From Haematobacter genomosp. 1 (lineage in GTDB: Bacteria; Pseudomonadota; Alphaproteobacteria; Rhodobacterales; Rhodobacteraceae): a stretch of 64,000 nt of DNA. The notes under the pieces were generated by a model. That model had not been told where the DNA came from. It saw only the letters and a program-made list of their open reading frames with translations, and did no database searches. A program made the translations under genes and the position numbers. Numbering within the stretch: position 1 is the first letter of the stretch; each line of letters opens with the position of its first letter. Shown here one piece after another: positions 8,914 through 19,019 of this stretch. The DNA is taken from the NCBI RefSeq assembly GCF_002196855.1, contig NZ_NIPW01000028.1, forward strand, positions 62,001 to 126,000. Reading direction: 5' to 3'.

Positions 8914-9059
8914 GATCTCTCCTCCTCTGTTGTCTCCGTCATAGCATGGCAGACGCCTTTCGCCATGCGGTTGACATCCCGCGCAGCGCGGCCCTAGAGA
9001 GACGGGACAACCCGCAACCGGGCGTTCCGTGGGCGCCAGACCGACGAGGAGAGCCTTTC

Positions 9060-11024
9060 ATGGCCCAGATTTCCCTGTCCTTTCCCGATGGATCGAAGCG
9101 CGACTACCCCGCCGGCACCACGCCGGGCGAGGTCGCGGCCTCCATCTCCAACTCGCTGGCCAAGAAGGCGATCTCGGCCACGGTGAACGGGGCGCATTTC
9201 GACCTGCAATGGCCGATCGAGTTCGATGCCGCCATCGAGATCCATACTATGCAGGATCAGGCGCAGGCGCTGGAACTGATCCGGCATGACCTTGCGCATA
9301 TCATGGCGCGCGCGGTTCAGGAGCTGTGGCCGGAGGTGAAGGTCACCATCGGCCCCGTAATCCAGAACGGCTGGTATTACGACTTCGACCGGGAGGACCC
9401 TTTTACCCCGGAAGATCTGGGCGCCATCGAGAAGCGGATGAAGGAGATCATCGCGCTCCGCGACCCGGTGAAGACGGAGGTCTGGGACCGCGCGCGCGCC
9501 ATCGCCTACTACGAGGAACGCCACGAACCGTTCAAGGTCGAGCTGGTCGAGGCGATCCCGGAAGAGCAGAAGATCCGCATGTACTGGCACGGCCACTGGC
9601 AGGACCTCTGCCGCGGCCCGCATCTCCAGAACACCGGGCAGGTGCCGCCGGATGCGTTCAAGCTGATGTCGGTCGCCGGAGCCTACTGGCGCGGTGATTC
9701 GAACAACAAGCAGCTCCAGCGAATCTACGGTGTCGCTTTCCGCAACCGCGACGACCTGAAAGCCTATGTCACCATGCTGGAGGAAGCGGCGAAGCGCGAC
9801 CACCGGCGGCTGGGCAAAGAGATGGACCTGTTCCATCTTCAGGAGGAAGCACCCGGCATGGTGTTCTGGCACCCGAACGGCTGGACGATCTACCGCACGC
9901 TGGAAGACTACATGCGCCGCAGGCTGGCCCGTGCGGACTACCGCGAAATTCGCACGCCACAGGTGGTGGACCGTGTGCTGTGGGAGAAATCCGGCCACTG
10001 GGAAGCCTACCGCGAGAACATGTTCATCGTCGAGGTGGACGAGGATGAACACAAGGAACGGCGCATCAATGCGCTGAAGCCGATGAACTGCCCCTGCCAC
10101 GTGCAGGTCTACAATCAGGGCCTGAAGTCCTACCGCGACCTGCCTCTCCGGCTGGCGGAGTTCGGCTCCTGCCACCGGTTCGAGTCTTCGGGTTCGATGC
10201 ACGGGCTGATGCGGGTGCGCGGCTTCACCCAGGACGACGCGCATATCTTCTGCACCGAGGATCAGATCGAGGCGGAATGCGCGAGCTTCATCGCGCTGCT
10301 GGCCTCCGTCTATCGCGACCTCGGCTTCGAGAAGTTCGACATCAAGCTCTCTACCCGGCCGGATGTGCGAATCGGATCAGACGAGACTTGGGACAAGGTG
10401 GAGAACGCGCTCGAATCGGCGATCCGGCATGTGGGCGTGCCCTATGTCGTCGATCCGGGCGAAGGCGCGTTCTATGGGCCGAAGCTCGACTTCAAACTGA
10501 CCGACGCCATCGGGCGGGAGTGGCAGTGCGGCACCTTCCAGGTCGATCCCAACCTGCCCACGCGCCTTGGCGCGGAATACGTGGGCGAGGACGGCGGCAA
10601 ACACCGTCCCTACATGCTGCACCGCGCGATTCTGGGGTCGTTCGAGCGGTTCATCGGCATCCTGATCGAGAACTACGCGGGCAAGCTGCCGTTCTGGCTT
10701 GCACCCCGGCAGGTGGTGGTCGCCTCTATCGTGTCGGATGCCGATGATTATGTAATTGAGATCGTTGAATCTCTCCGCGCTGCCGGACTTCGGGCGGAAG
10801 CGGATACCCGCAACGAGAAGATCAATTACAAGGTCCGCGAGCATTCGGTTGGCAAGGTGCCTGTCATTCTGGCCATCGGGATGAAGGAAGTGGAAGAGCG
10901 CACGGTCTCCCTCCGTCGTCTGGGCGAGAACCGGAGCGAGTCGCTGGCGCTTGATGCGGCGGTGGAACAACTTGCGAGGGAAGCCCTCGCGCCCGACCTT
11001 GCGAGCCCCCCGGCGCAGGGCTAA
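9060..11024 (+). CDS. thrS: threonyl-tRNA synthetase
   Basis: The protein has 654 residues, the full bacterial length. Domains in order are an N-terminal TGS domain (about 1-60, [20 protein letters not shown]), the editing domain with [10 protein letters not shown] (HxxxH) and the SRA motif, the class II catalytic core with the zinc cysteine in [10 protein letters not shown] and motif 2 [20 protein letters not shown], and a C-terminal anticodon-binding domain starting near [11 protein letters not shown]. It charges tRNA-Thr. The ATG at 9060 has GAGGAGA upstream; an in-frame ATG at 8946 would add 38 residues unlike the TGS start. No T-box or other leader is evident in the short 5-prime region. 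Confidence 0.98.
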   Translation: MAQISLSFPDGSKRDYPAGTTPGEVAASISNSLAKKAISATVNGAHFDLQWPIEFDAAIEIHTMQDQAQALELIRHDLAHIMARAVQELWPEVKVTIGPVIQNGWYYDFDREDPFTPEDLGAIEKRMKEIIALRDPVKTEVWDRARAIAYYEERHEPFKVELVEAIPEEQKIRMYWHGHWQDLCRGPHLQNTGQVPPDAFKLMSVAGAYWRGDSNNKQLQRIYGVAFRNRDDLKAYVTMLEEAAKRDHRRLGKEMDLFHLQEEAPGMVFWHPNGWTIYRTLEDYMRRRLARADYREIRTPQVVDRVLWEKSGHWEAYRENMFIVEVDEDEHKERRINALKPMNCPCHVQVYNQGLKSYRDLPLRLAEFGSCHRFESSGSMHGLMRVRGFTQDDAHIFCTEDQIEAECASFIALLASVYRDLGFEKFDIKLSTRPDVRIGSDETWDKVENALESAIRHVGVPYVVDPGEGAFYGPKLDFKLTDAIGREWQCGTFQVDPNLPTRLGAEYVGEDGGKHRPYMLHRAILGSFERFIGILIENYAGKLPFWLAPRQVVVASIVSDADDYVIEIVESLRAAGLRAEADTRNEKINYKVREHSVGKVPVILAIGMKEVEERTVSLRRLGENRSESLALDAAVEQLAREALAPDLASPPAQG

Positions 11025-11212
11025 AAGCCGCGCGCCCAACGACCTTGTGCAGAAACCGTCTTGATTTTGGCGGGGGATGAGTCATTCCTTCTGTCCGTGA
11101 CAACGGACTTTCTGCGACCGCCTCCTGATGACCCAGGCAGCCGGAGACTTGGAAGACCCGGCAGCACGGCCCGCCGCAGTCCCGCGTCGGGAGTTCTAAA
11201 AGGAGAGACGGA

Positions 11213-11419
11213 ATGCCGACTGGCACCGTGAAATGGTTCAATACGACGAAGGGCTATGGCTTCATCGCCCCGGACGATGGCGGCAAAGATGTGTTCGTGC
11301 ATATCTCGGCCGTTGAACGTGCCGGGCTGAAAGGCCTGAACGACAACCAGAAGATCGGCTACGAACTTCAATCCGGCCGCGACGGGCGTTCGTCGGCTTC
11401 GGACCTGCGCCTGCTCTAA
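11213..11419 (+). CDS. CspA-family cold shock protein
   Basis: This 68-residue single cold-shock domain has both RNA-binding motifs: KGYGFI (RNP1, about 13-18) and VFVHIS (RNP2, about 29-34), after the standard GTVKWFN start. It is likely an RNA chaperone. AAAAGGAGAGACGG lies upstream of the ATG. The leader between thrS and this gene (11025-11212) is long for such a small gene, as is common for cold-shock mRNAs, but I cannot show a thermosensor. The hairpin at 11441-11472 may end the transcript. Confidence 0.95.
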   Translation: MPTGTVKWFNTTKGYGFIAPDDGGKDVFVHISAVERAGLKGLNDNQKIGYELQSGRDGRSSASDLRLL

Positions 11420-11440
11420 CAGCGCCACCATCATTCGGGC

Positions 11441-11472
11441 GGCCCGGAACACGCGTCATGCGGTTCCGGGCC
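11441..11472 (+). terminator. hairpin downstream of the cold shock gene
   Basis: GGCCCGGAAC (11441-11450) pairs perfectly with GTTCCGGGCC (11463-11472), 10-bp stem with a 12-base loop, 22 bases after the stop codon. No clear T-run follows, so termination is likely but unproven. The rest of 11473-11671 holds nothing I can support as a gene. Confidence 0.5.
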
Positions 11473-11671
11473 GTTCCCATTCGTGGCTTGCAGTCCGCGG
11501 CCGGCTGGGAAACCGACGCCCGCCCCGGACCTCCTGCAGATGCAGGAGCAACCCGCGAGCCTGGCTGCCCCGAACGCCGGCCCGTCCTGGAAAAGCCTTG
11601 GTCTTCAGTCACCGCGGCAGGCAGGTAACTACGGGCCCGTTCCCGGTGCCTGCCGTTGAGGTGGGCAAGCG

Positions 11672-11995
11672 TCAGAGCCAGAGCTTCCGCACGTCTTCCT
11701 GCCAGCCAAGGGTCAGGCGATCCCCGCCCTCTATCACCGGCCGTTTCATGAGGGCCGGATGTGCGGCGAGGAGCGCCTGCGGAGACTGGCCACGCTCTTC
11801 CTCCGACAGGCCGCGCCATGTCGTCGAGGCCCTGTTGACGAGCTTGTCCCCGAAGGCTGTCAGAAAGCGCCCGATCTCCATGCCGGAGAGCGGTTGCTTG
11901 CGAATATCGTGAAAGGTGACGTCCTCCCTCTCCCGCAGGCTCGCCAGCGCCTTGCGGCAGGTGTCGCAGGTGGAAATGCCGTAAAGGGTGATCAC
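11672..11995 (-). CDS. ArsC/Spx/YffB-family thioredoxin-fold protein
   Basis: The protein has 107 residues when started at the GTG at 11995. It begins [16 protein letters not shown] with a CxxC pair at Cys10 and Cys13, and continues through the family segments ...[14 protein letters not shown] and [17 protein letters not shown], where the conserved Arg after Lys (KRP) is present. The family covers arsenate reductases, Spx/MgsR and YffB. With no ars genes around, an Spx/YffB-like redox role is more likely than arsenate reduction. GTG is chosen because it overlaps the thyX stop as GTGA and is preceded by GGGGAGAGGCGGA; a longer frame from 12031 would lie inside thyX. Confidence 0.85.
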   Translation of the reverse strand: MITLYGISTCDTCRKALASLREREDVTFHDIRKQPLSGMEIGRFLTAFGDKLVNRASTTWRGLSEEERGQSPQALLAAHPALMKRPVIEGGDRLTLGWQEDVRKLWL

Positions 11996-12906
11996 TCCGC
12001 CTCTCCCCAGACGGCGGCGAACTCCCGCCATTCGCCCTTGGACATGCCGGAGGTTTCCTGGGTGACCGTCTCCCCCCGCAGGCGGCGCTGCAACACATCG
12101 ACGCCTTTCGCCGAAAGCTGAACCGCCCCCATGCGGTAATCCTCGAACGCCGCATAAGCATGCGGAACCCAGTCCGCAACGATGCGGCAGATCGCATCGG
12201 CATAGACCCGGATTTCATATTGCGCGTGCGAATCAGCGCGAAGCCGCAGGAAGTGGAAGAGGTTGTGCAGGTCGGTCTTCCAGTACCACTGGGTATAGAT
12301 GTTTGCGGGCAGGTTCATGCGGGCCAACTCGCGGGCGAGACCCTGCTGCCCCTCCTCGCTCAACATCGCCTCGTAATGGTCATAGGCGCGGCCCGCATCC
12401 TCCTTGAGCAAGGAAAGCACGCGCTCGGCCTCCTCCCCCTCCAGCACCTGATCGCGGCCCTGATGGTTCTTGCGCGACTGCGCGGCCAGATGCTCGGGCG
12501 CGGGAATGTAGAACTCCCTGTCCAGGATCGAGTAGCGGCCGGAATATTCGTTCACATTGGCCGTCCGGTGCCGGATCCACTGGCGCGCCACGAAGATCGG
12601 AAGCTTCACATGCAGCTTCACCTCGCACATCTCGAACGGCGTGGAGTGCCAGTGGCGCATGAGATAGCGGATCAGCCCCGCATCGTCCCGCGTGGCCTTG
12701 GTGCCTGCGCCGTAGCTCACACGGGCGGCCTGCACGATAGCGGCATCGTCGCCCATGTAATCCACTACGCGCACGAAGCCGTGGTCGAGCACCTCATGGG
12801 CAAGGTAGAGGTGCTTCTCCATCCCCTCCGACACAGCGCGCAGCGTCTGACGCGGGGTGGCACGCAGCGCATCGATCTGGGATTGCTGGTCGGGATTGAT
12901 CGGCAT
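11992..12906 (-). CDS. thyX: FAD-dependent thymidylate synthase
   Basis: The protein has 304 residues. The ThyX signature [13 protein letters not shown] is at 112-124, with the flanking FAD/dUMP-binding parts ([21 protein letters not shown], 83-103, and [26 protein letters not shown]). ThyX makes dTMP using methylene-THF as the carbon source and NADPH with FAD as reductant, replacing ThyA. Its stop overlaps the start of the small Spx/YffB-like gene by 4 bases. A VOC-family glyoxalase gene is divergent on the other side. Confidence 0.97.
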   Translation of the reverse strand: MPINPDQQSQIDALRATPRQTLRAVSEGMEKHLYLAHEVLDHGFVRVVDYMGDDAAIVQAARVSYGAGTKATRDDAGLIRYLMRHWHSTPFEMCEVKLHVKLPIFVARQWIRHRTANVNEYSGRYSILDREFYIPAPEHLAAQSRKNHQGRDQVLEGEEAERVLSLLKEDAGRAYDHYEAMLSEEGQQGLARELARMNLPANIYTQWYWKTDLHNLFHFLRLRADSHAQYEIRVYADAICRIVADWVPHAYAAFEDYRMGAVQLSAKGVDVLQRRLRGETVTQETSGMSKGEWREFAAVWGEAE

Positions 12907-13041
12907 GATGGGGTCTCCGATAGAATGGCCACAAGATATGGTGGGAACGTGGAGACCATAGCCCCCGTGACGCGCCCCGGCAAGCCGACTTCCAGACCGG
13001 AGCCGACTGCGCTAGTTTCAGGCACTACGCAAGGAGACGAT

Positions 13042-13464
13042 ATGAAATATCTGCATACGATGGTCCGGGTGCTGGATCTCGAAAAGTCTATGGCCTTCTA
13101 TGGCCTGCTCGGGCTGCGGGAAATCCGGCGCATCGACAATGACAAGGGACGGTTCAGCCTGGTGTTCATGGCCGCGCCGGGAGATGAACAGGCGCCGGTC
13201 GAACTGACCTGGAACTGGGACGGCGACGCCGATCTTCCCTCCGACAGCCGCCACTTCGGCCATCTTGCCTACGAGGTGGAGGATATCTACGCGCTCTGCC
13301 AGAAGCTGATGGATCAGGGCGTGACCGTCAACCGACCGCCGCGCGACGGGCGCATGGCCTTCGTGCGCAGCCCCGACAATGTCTCCATCGAGCTTCTTCA
13401 GGCGGGCGAGCCGCTGGCTCCGGCGGAACCCTGGGCATCCATGCCGAGCACCGGGCACTGGTAA
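13042..13464 (+). CDS. gloA: VOC-family lactoylglutathione lyase (glyoxalase I)-like protein
   Basis: The protein has 140 residues, made of two beta-alpha-beta-beta-beta modules. Metal ligands of GloA can be matched at His5, Glu54 (APVELTWNWD), His74 (HFGHLAYEVED) and Glu117 (VSIELLQ). N-terminus MKYLHTMVRVLDLEKSMAFY is very like E. coli GloA. The enzyme would isomerise the methylglyoxal-glutathione hemithioacetal. AAGGAGACGAT precedes the ATG at 13042; the much longer upstream frame runs antisense through thyX. It is convergent with the MarR gene, 4 bases apart. Confidence 0.85.
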   Translation: MKYLHTMVRVLDLEKSMAFYGLLGLREIRRIDNDKGRFSLVFMAAPGDEQAPVELTWNWDGDADLPSDSRHFGHLAYEVEDIYALCQKLMDQGVTVNRPPRDGRMAFVRSPDNVSIELLQAGEPLAPAEPWASMPSTGHW

Positions 13465-13468
13465 GCGC

Positions 13469-13969
13469 TCAGTAGATATAGCGGATCTGGTCCGTCCAGT
13501 ACCGCTCCATCCGGCGGAGCGCCTCTCCGGTGGAGCGCAGACCCTGCGCATCCACCCGGCCCCGCGCTTCCAACCCGTCCACGTGACGGGCGAAAAGGTC
13601 CTCCATCGCCTTCCGCACCTCACGCCCCTTCGGCGTGAGGCTCACCCGCACCGAACGGCGGTCCATTTGCGAGCGCTGATGGTGCATGTAGCCCGTCTCT
13701 ACGAGCTTCTTCAGATTGTAGCTCACGTTGGAGCCCTGATAGTAGCCGCGGCTTTTCAGTTCCCCCGCAGTCACCTCGTTCTCACCGATGTTGAACAGCA
13801 GCAGGGCCTGCACCGCGTTGATCTCCATCACGCCGACCCGCTCGAACTCATCCTTGATGACATCGAGCAGCAGGCGGTGCAGCCGTTCGATCAGGCTCAG
13901 GATGTCGAGATAGCCGGTGAACGGCAGGTCATCCGTGGGCGGCTGGGGCAGTTTCTGGACGATGGTCAT
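13469..13969 (-). CDS. MarR-family transcriptional regulator
   Basis: The protein has 166 residues from the ATG at 13969 (GGAGCGAGAC just upstream). Alternative in-frame starts at 13990 and 14008 add 7 or 13 residues. A winged helix-turn-helix is apparent: LLFNIGENEVTAGELKSRGYYQGSNVSYNLKKLVETGYMHHQ, then the wing DRRSVRVSLTPKGREV. It resembles the alphaproteobacterial LdtR/MarR type that acts with an N-terminal dimer helix (LIERLHRLLLDVIKDEFER). Regulated genes cannot be inferred from position: glyoxalase lies convergent and sdhE lies upstream on the same strand. Confidence 0.82.
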   Translation of the reverse strand: MTIVQKLPQPPTDDLPFTGYLDILSLIERLHRLLLDVIKDEFERVGVMEINAVQALLLFNIGENEVTAGELKSRGYYQGSNVSYNLKKLVETGYMHHQRSQMDRRSVRVSLTPKGREVRKAMEDLFARHVDGLEARGRVDAQGLRSTGEALRRMERYWTDQIRYIY

Positions 13970-14047
13970 GTCTCGCTCCGTCTGTCGCATTTGCAGCAGA
14001 ATGGACACGAATTACCAATATCCGGTTAAGGAGGCGTCCGCCCCGCG

Positions 14048-14314
14048 TCAGCCGCGAAACCGCGCGTGAGCATGGGCGGCGATCCGGTCGAGCAGCGGGG
14101 AAAGCGTCTCCGGCGCTCCGCCCGAGACGACCCAGCGGTAGAGATCCTGATCGTTCTCCTCCAGCAGGTTCTCCAGCAGGTCGAGATCCTCTGGCGACAG
14201 ACCCTCCAGAGCGCCATCCGCCCAGGGGCCGAGAATCAGGTCCATCTCCTTCATCCCGCGCCGCCATGACCGCATCCTGAGGCGTTTCAGCCGGTTTTCA
14301 CGGGTCTCGGTCAT
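14048..14314 (-). CDS. sdhE: SdhE, FAD assembly factor for succinate dehydrogenase
   Basis: The small acidic protein has 88 residues with the hallmark RRGMKEMDLILGPWAD (RGxxE at 19-23) and LLENLLEENDQDLYRWV. SdhE helps attach FAD covalently to SdhA. The ATG at 14314 is favoured over one at 14320 because AGAGG then has a normal 6-base spacing. It is divergent from the aspartate aminotransferase gene (76-base gap). Confidence 0.93.
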   Translation of the reverse strand: MTETRENRLKRLRMRSWRRGMKEMDLILGPWADGALEGLSPEDLDLLENLLEENDQDLYRWVVSGGAPETLSPLLDRIAAHAHARFRG

Positions 14315-14357
14315 GATCATCCTCTTCGGCCTTGATCGGACGCACGGCGCGCCCTAA

Positions 14358-15593
<1,236 letters not shown>

Positions 15594-15601
15594 GCGCGCA
15601 T

Positions 15602-15652
15602 TGGGTGGATTTCCACCCGCTGCCCGATCCATAATGGGTGGAGATCCACCCA
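15602..15652 (+). promoter_or_regulatory. two 18-bp palindromes, candidate operator pair for dctA
   Basis: TGGGTGGA-TT-TCCACCC (15602-15618) and TGGGTGGA-GA-TCCACCCA (15635-15652) share the same half-sites. Their centres are 33 bp apart, about three helical turns, so a protein could bind both on one face of the DNA. A CATAAT hexamer at 15630-15635 lies between them and could be a -10 element. There is no T-run after either palindrome, which argues against terminators. Confidence 0.55.
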
Positions 15653-15660
15653 TCGCCTTT

Positions 15661-15689
15661 GGGGCCGGCTGGTTTTGACCGCCGGCCCC
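15661..15689 (+). other. stable hairpin in the dctA leader
   Basis: GGGGCCGGC (15661-15669) pairs perfectly with GCCGGCCCC (15681-15689) around an 11-base loop. It could terminate aatA read-through or structure the dctA leader. No T-run follows. Confidence 0.5.
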
Positions 15690-15808
15690 GATTGATTCGC
15701 ACCCCTCCGGCGCGCATGCAGGCTGATATCCATTTCCGTCGCCAAGACGGATGGGACCGGCAAGGACGAGGAACCTGGCCGACCCGCGACACGCATGGGA
15801 GGATCAGC

Positions 15809-17167
15809 ATGCACCCGACAACCACGGCTCCGGCGGAGCCGCTTCCCTTCTATCGTCACCTGTATTTTCAGGTGCTCGTGGCCATCGTCGCGGGTATCCT
15901 GCTCGGCCATTACTGGCCGCTGTTCGGCGAACAGCTGAAGCCCCTCGGCGATGCCTTCGTCCGGCTGGTGAAGATGATCATCGCTCCGGTGATCTTCCTC
16001 ACCGTCTCCACCGGGATCGCCGGGATGACGGATATGAAGAAGGTCGGGCGCGTCGCGGGCAAGGCGATGCTCTACTTCCTGACCTTCTCCACGCTGGCGC
16101 TCATCATCGGCCTCATCGTTGCGAATACGCTGCATCCCGGGGCTGGCCTGCATATCGACCCGGCCTCGCTCGACGCTTCCGCCGTGCAGCAATACGCGGC
16201 AAAGGCCCATGATTCGACCATCACCGGGTTCCTGATGAACATCATCCCGACGACGCTGGTCGGCGCCTTCGCGGATGGCGACATCCTCCAGGTGCTGTTC
16301 ATCTCCGTCCTTTTCGGGCTGGCGCTGGCGGCGGTGGGCGATCTGGGCCGACCGGTGACCGAGTTTCTTCAGCAGCTCACCGTCCCGGTGTTCAAGCTGG
16401 TGGCGATCCTGATGAAGGCCGCTCCCATCGGCGCCTTTGGCGCGATGGCCTTCACCATCGGCAAATACGGCATCGGCACGGTGGTGAACCTGTTCTTCCT
16501 GGTCGCGGTCTTCTACATCACCGCGCTGATCTTCGTGCTGGTCGTTCTGGGCGCGGTCGCGCGGTACAACGGCTTCTCCATCCTGAAGCTGATCGCCTAT
16601 CTGAAGGAGGAGCTGCTGCTCGTCCTCGGCACGTCCTCCTCCGAAGCGGCGCTGCCCTCGCTCATGGAGAAGATGGAGCGTGCGGGCGCCTCCCGTTCCG
16701 TCGTCGGTCTGGTCGTGCCGACGGGTTACTCGTTCAACCTCGATGGCACGAACATCTACATGACGCTGGCCGCCCTGTTCATCGCGCAGGCGATGGACAT
16801 CCACCTGAGCTGGGGGGAGCAGCTTCTGCTTCTGGCCGTGGCGATGCTGTCGTCCAAGGGCGCTGCGGGGATCACGGGCGCGGGCTTCATCACTCTTGCG
16901 GCAACGCTTTCCGTGGTGCCCTCGGTGCCCGTCGCCGGGATGACGCTGATCCTCGGGGTGGACAGGTTCATGTCGGAATGCCGCGCACTGACCAACTTCA
17001 TCGGCAACGCCGTCGCCACCATCGTCGTTGCACGGTGGGAGAACGAGCTGGATACGGAAAAGCTGAACGCTGCCCTTGGCGGACATCCCGGCAAGGCCGA
17101 TGGACGGCCCCTTCCCACCGGGCACATGCCGCCCGGTCTGAAGGATGCGGTACTGGCGGAAGACTGA
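15809..17167 (+). CDS. dctA: dicarboxylate/amino acid:cation symporter (DctA family)
   Basis: The protein has 452 residues of the DAACS family. It shows [17 protein letters not shown] (serine-rich re-entrant loop) and [22 protein letters not shown] (NxDGT substrate/cation motif), with about eight membrane helices in between, including [17 protein letters not shown] at the start. It should take up succinate, fumarate, malate or aspartate with protons or sodium. GGGAGGATCAGC precedes the ATG at 15809; the in-frame extension to 15638 runs over the palindromes and is unlikely. Control by whatever binds the palindromes at 15602-15652 is inferred. Confidence 0.93.
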   Translation: MHPTTTAPAEPLPFYRHLYFQVLVAIVAGILLGHYWPLFGEQLKPLGDAFVRLVKMIIAPVIFLTVSTGIAGMTDMKKVGRVAGKAMLYFLTFSTLALIIGLIVANTLHPGAGLHIDPASLDASAVQQYAAKAHDSTITGFLMNIIPTTLVGAFADGDILQVLFISVLFGLALAAVGDLGRPVTEFLQQLTVPVFKLVAILMKAAPIGAFGAMAFTIGKYGIGTVVNLFFLVAVFYITALIFVLVVLGAVARYNGFSILKLIAYLKEELLLVLGTSSSEAALPSLMEKMERAGASRSVVGLVVPTGYSFNLDGTNIYMTLAALFIAQAMDIHLSWGEQLLLLAVAMLSSKGAAGITGAGFITLAATLSVVPSVPVAGMTLILGVDRFMSECRALTNFIGNAVATIVVARWENELDTEKLNAALGGHPGKADGRPLPTGHMPPGLKDAVLAED

Positions 17168-17175
17168 GCATCAGG

Positions 17176-17194
17176 GGCGCGCCATTGGCGCGCC
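17176..17194. terminator. bidirectional terminator-like hairpin between dctA and the MATE gene
   Basis: GGGCGCGCC, a 3-base ATT loop, then GGCGCGCC, followed by TTCTCATT. It lies in the 30-base gap between two convergent genes and could serve both. Confidence 0.6.
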
Positions 17195-17197
17195 TTC

Positions 17198-18553
17198 TCA
17201 TTCTCGGCGGAGCGCGCGCGTCCAGAACCGCAGGAGCAGCAGCATCGCGGCCAGGATCAGGCCCACGGCAAGCCCATACCAGATCCCCTGCGGCCCCAGC
17301 CCGAAATGGAAGCCCAGCAGATAGCTCGCCGGGACACCGACGATCCAGTAGCTGAGCCCGGCGATGAACATGGGCACCCGCGTATCCTGCACCCCACGCA
17401 ACAGACCGAGCGCCATTACCTGCGCCGCATCGCCGAACTGGAACACCGCCGCGGCGGCCAGAAGCGCGGTTCCGATGGCGATGATCGCCTCCCGATCCGT
17501 CTCGGAGGGGGAGAGGAACAGTTCGATCAGCGGTCCGGGAATGGTCAGGATCGTCACGATGATGCCGACACCGCAGATCGCTGAAAGGCAGAGCGCCACA
17601 ACCGCGCCGCGCCGCAGTTCCGGCCAGTTCCGCTCACCCAGAAAGCGGCCGGTGCGAACGGTGGCCGCGTTGGACAGGCCCACATGCAGCATGAAGGCAA
17701 GCGCGGTCAGCTCCATCGCGATGCCATGCGCGGCGAGCGGCTTCGGCCCGATCCAGCCCATCATGACCGCCGCCGCCGTGAACAGGCTGGACTCCGCCAG
17801 ACTGGTCAGCCCGATCGGCCAGCCGAGCCAGAAGACCCGGCCGAATGCCTGCCAGTCGGGCTTCCAGATCCGCTGGAACAGCCGGTTGTGGCGCAGTTCG
17901 GGAAGCCATGCCGCGTAGAAGGCCAGCAGCCCCATCGTCACGAGCTGCACAAGGGCCGACGCCGTCGCCGCCCCCGCGATGCCCAGCTCGGGAAAACCCC
18001 AGTTGCCGAAGATCAGCGCCCAGTTCGCCACGATGTTCACCGCAAGCCCCGCAAGCGTCACCCAGAGCACGACCTGCGTCCGCCCCAGAGCCGCGAGATA
18101 GCTGCGCAGCACCATGACCACCAGCGCCGGGATGATCGCCGGGCCTACGATGCGGAGGTAGGTCTGCGCCAGCTCGGAAACCACCGGATCCTGCCCCAGC
18201 AGCCCGAAAAGCGGCCGCGACCAGAACATGACGGGGAGCAGCAGGATGCCGTAGAGCACGGACAGCCACATCCCCATCCGGGTCACGCGCCGGGCGGTGG
18301 TTTCATCCCTCGTGCCCGCGGCCTCCGCCACCAGCGGCATCACGGCCTGCGCAAATCCGGCGCCGAAATAGAACAACACCACGTAGGATGCGGTGGCCAG
18401 CGTCGCCGCCGCCAGTGCGGTGACATCATACCATCCGAGCATCACCGTATTGCTCACATGCAACGCCACCTGCGCGACATTGCTGCCGATCAGGGGGATA
18501 CCAAGCGCAAGCAGCGCCTTGACATGCGAAAGGATCGGGATGCGGTCTGACAT
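17198..18553 (-). CDS. MATE-family multidrug/toxin efflux transporter (NorM-like)
   Basis: The 451-residue protein is hydrophobic with about twelve membrane helices in two similar halves. The first half shows the MATE pattern LGIPLIGSNVAQVALHVSNTVMLGWYDVTALAAATLA and the second LGWPIGLTSLAESSLFTAAAVMMGWIGPKPLAAHGIAMEL. It probably exports cationic drugs or metabolites in exchange for Na+ or H+. The start at 18553 has GGAGG upstream, but that site lies inside a perfect hairpin (18559-18579), so translation may be controlled. The DksA-like gene lies directly upstream on the same strand. Confidence 0.92.
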   Translation of the reverse strand: MSDRIPILSHVKALLALGIPLIGSNVAQVALHVSNTVMLGWYDVTALAAATLATASYVVLFYFGAGFAQAVMPLVAEAAGTRDETTARRVTRMGMWLSVLYGILLLPVMFWSRPLFGLLGQDPVVSELAQTYLRIVGPAIIPALVVMVLRSYLAALGRTQVVLWVTLAGLAVNIVANWALIFGNWGFPELGIAGAATASALVQLVTMGLLAFYAAWLPELRHNRLFQRIWKPDWQAFGRVFWLGWPIGLTSLAESSLFTAAAVMMGWIGPKPLAAHGIAMELTALAFMLHVGLSNAATVRTGRFLGERNWPELRRGAVVALCLSAICGVGIIVTILTIPGPLIELFLSPSETDREAIIAIGTALLAAAAVFQFGDAAQVMALGLLRGVQDTRVPMFIAGLSYWIVGVPASYLLGFHFGLGPQGIWYGLAVGLILAAMLLLLRFWTRALRRE

Positions 18554-18558
18554 GGCAA

Positions 18559-18579
18559 GGGCCTCCGTATCGGAGGCCC
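18559..18579 (-). promoter_or_regulatory. perfect hairpin covering the MATE ribosome site
   Basis: GGGCCTCCG-TAT-CGGAGGCCC: a 9-bp stem with a 3-base loop, five bases upstream of the MATE start codon on the minus strand. The GGAGG that would serve as Shine-Dalgarno is in the stem. It may also act as the terminator for the upstream DksA-like gene. Confidence 0.6.
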
Positions 18580-18615
18580 GTGATCAGAGCAATCGTCTTT
18601 GTGCGGCGCTGTAAC

Positions 18616-18933
18616 TCAGCGCGCGTCGTCCTTGCAAAAGGGCGTCGCCGGAATGAGGTCGAGCCTGTCTTCCGAGATACGCTTCCCGCAGATGGTGCAG
18701 TAGCCGTATTCGCCGTCGTCCAGCCGTTTGAGCGCCGCCTTGATCATGCGGATCTCATTCACCGCGGATTCGCTGAGACCGGTGAGCACTTCGTCGCCCT
18801 GTCGCTCGGACGCCTGATCTTCCCAGTCATCGCTGTCTTCGGAGCCGATTTCCTCGTCGATATCCTCGACGCGGTCTTCGAGTTCGGCAAGCCGTTCATC
18901 AAGCTGAGTACGGCGTTCGGCATCCGATTTCAT
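18616..18933 (-). CDS. TraR/DksA-type zinc-finger protein
   Basis: The protein has 105 residues: an acidic coiled-coil N-terminal half (about 5-70, with DDWEDQASERQGDEV) and a C-terminal finger with Cys79, Cys82 (CTICGKRI) and Cys100 (FCKDD). The position of the fourth cysteine of the usual C4 finger is Asp103. DksA-like proteins enter the secondary channel of RNA polymerase and modify transcription initiation, often with ppGpp. The ATG at 18933 has GGGAGAG in front; the frame opens at 18972. The altered finger means the protein may bind zinc weakly or not at all. Confidence 0.88.
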   Translation of the reverse strand: MKSDAERRTQLDERLAELEDRVEDIDEEIGSEDSDDWEDQASERQGDEVLTGLSESAVNEIRMIKAALKRLDDGEYGYCTICGKRISEDRLDLIPATPFCKDDAR

Positions 18934-19019
18934 CTGGCTCTCCCTTGTCAGAATTCCGCCCTGACAACGCATCAGGGCGGGTTTCGGTTCAAATGGCCAG
19001 CATCGAATGACCGTGCGGC

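Noticed and set aside
15602-15652. Twin palindromes as aatA terminators
   Set aside because: Stems are only 7-8 bp with 2-base centres and no T-run, a better fit to protein operators.
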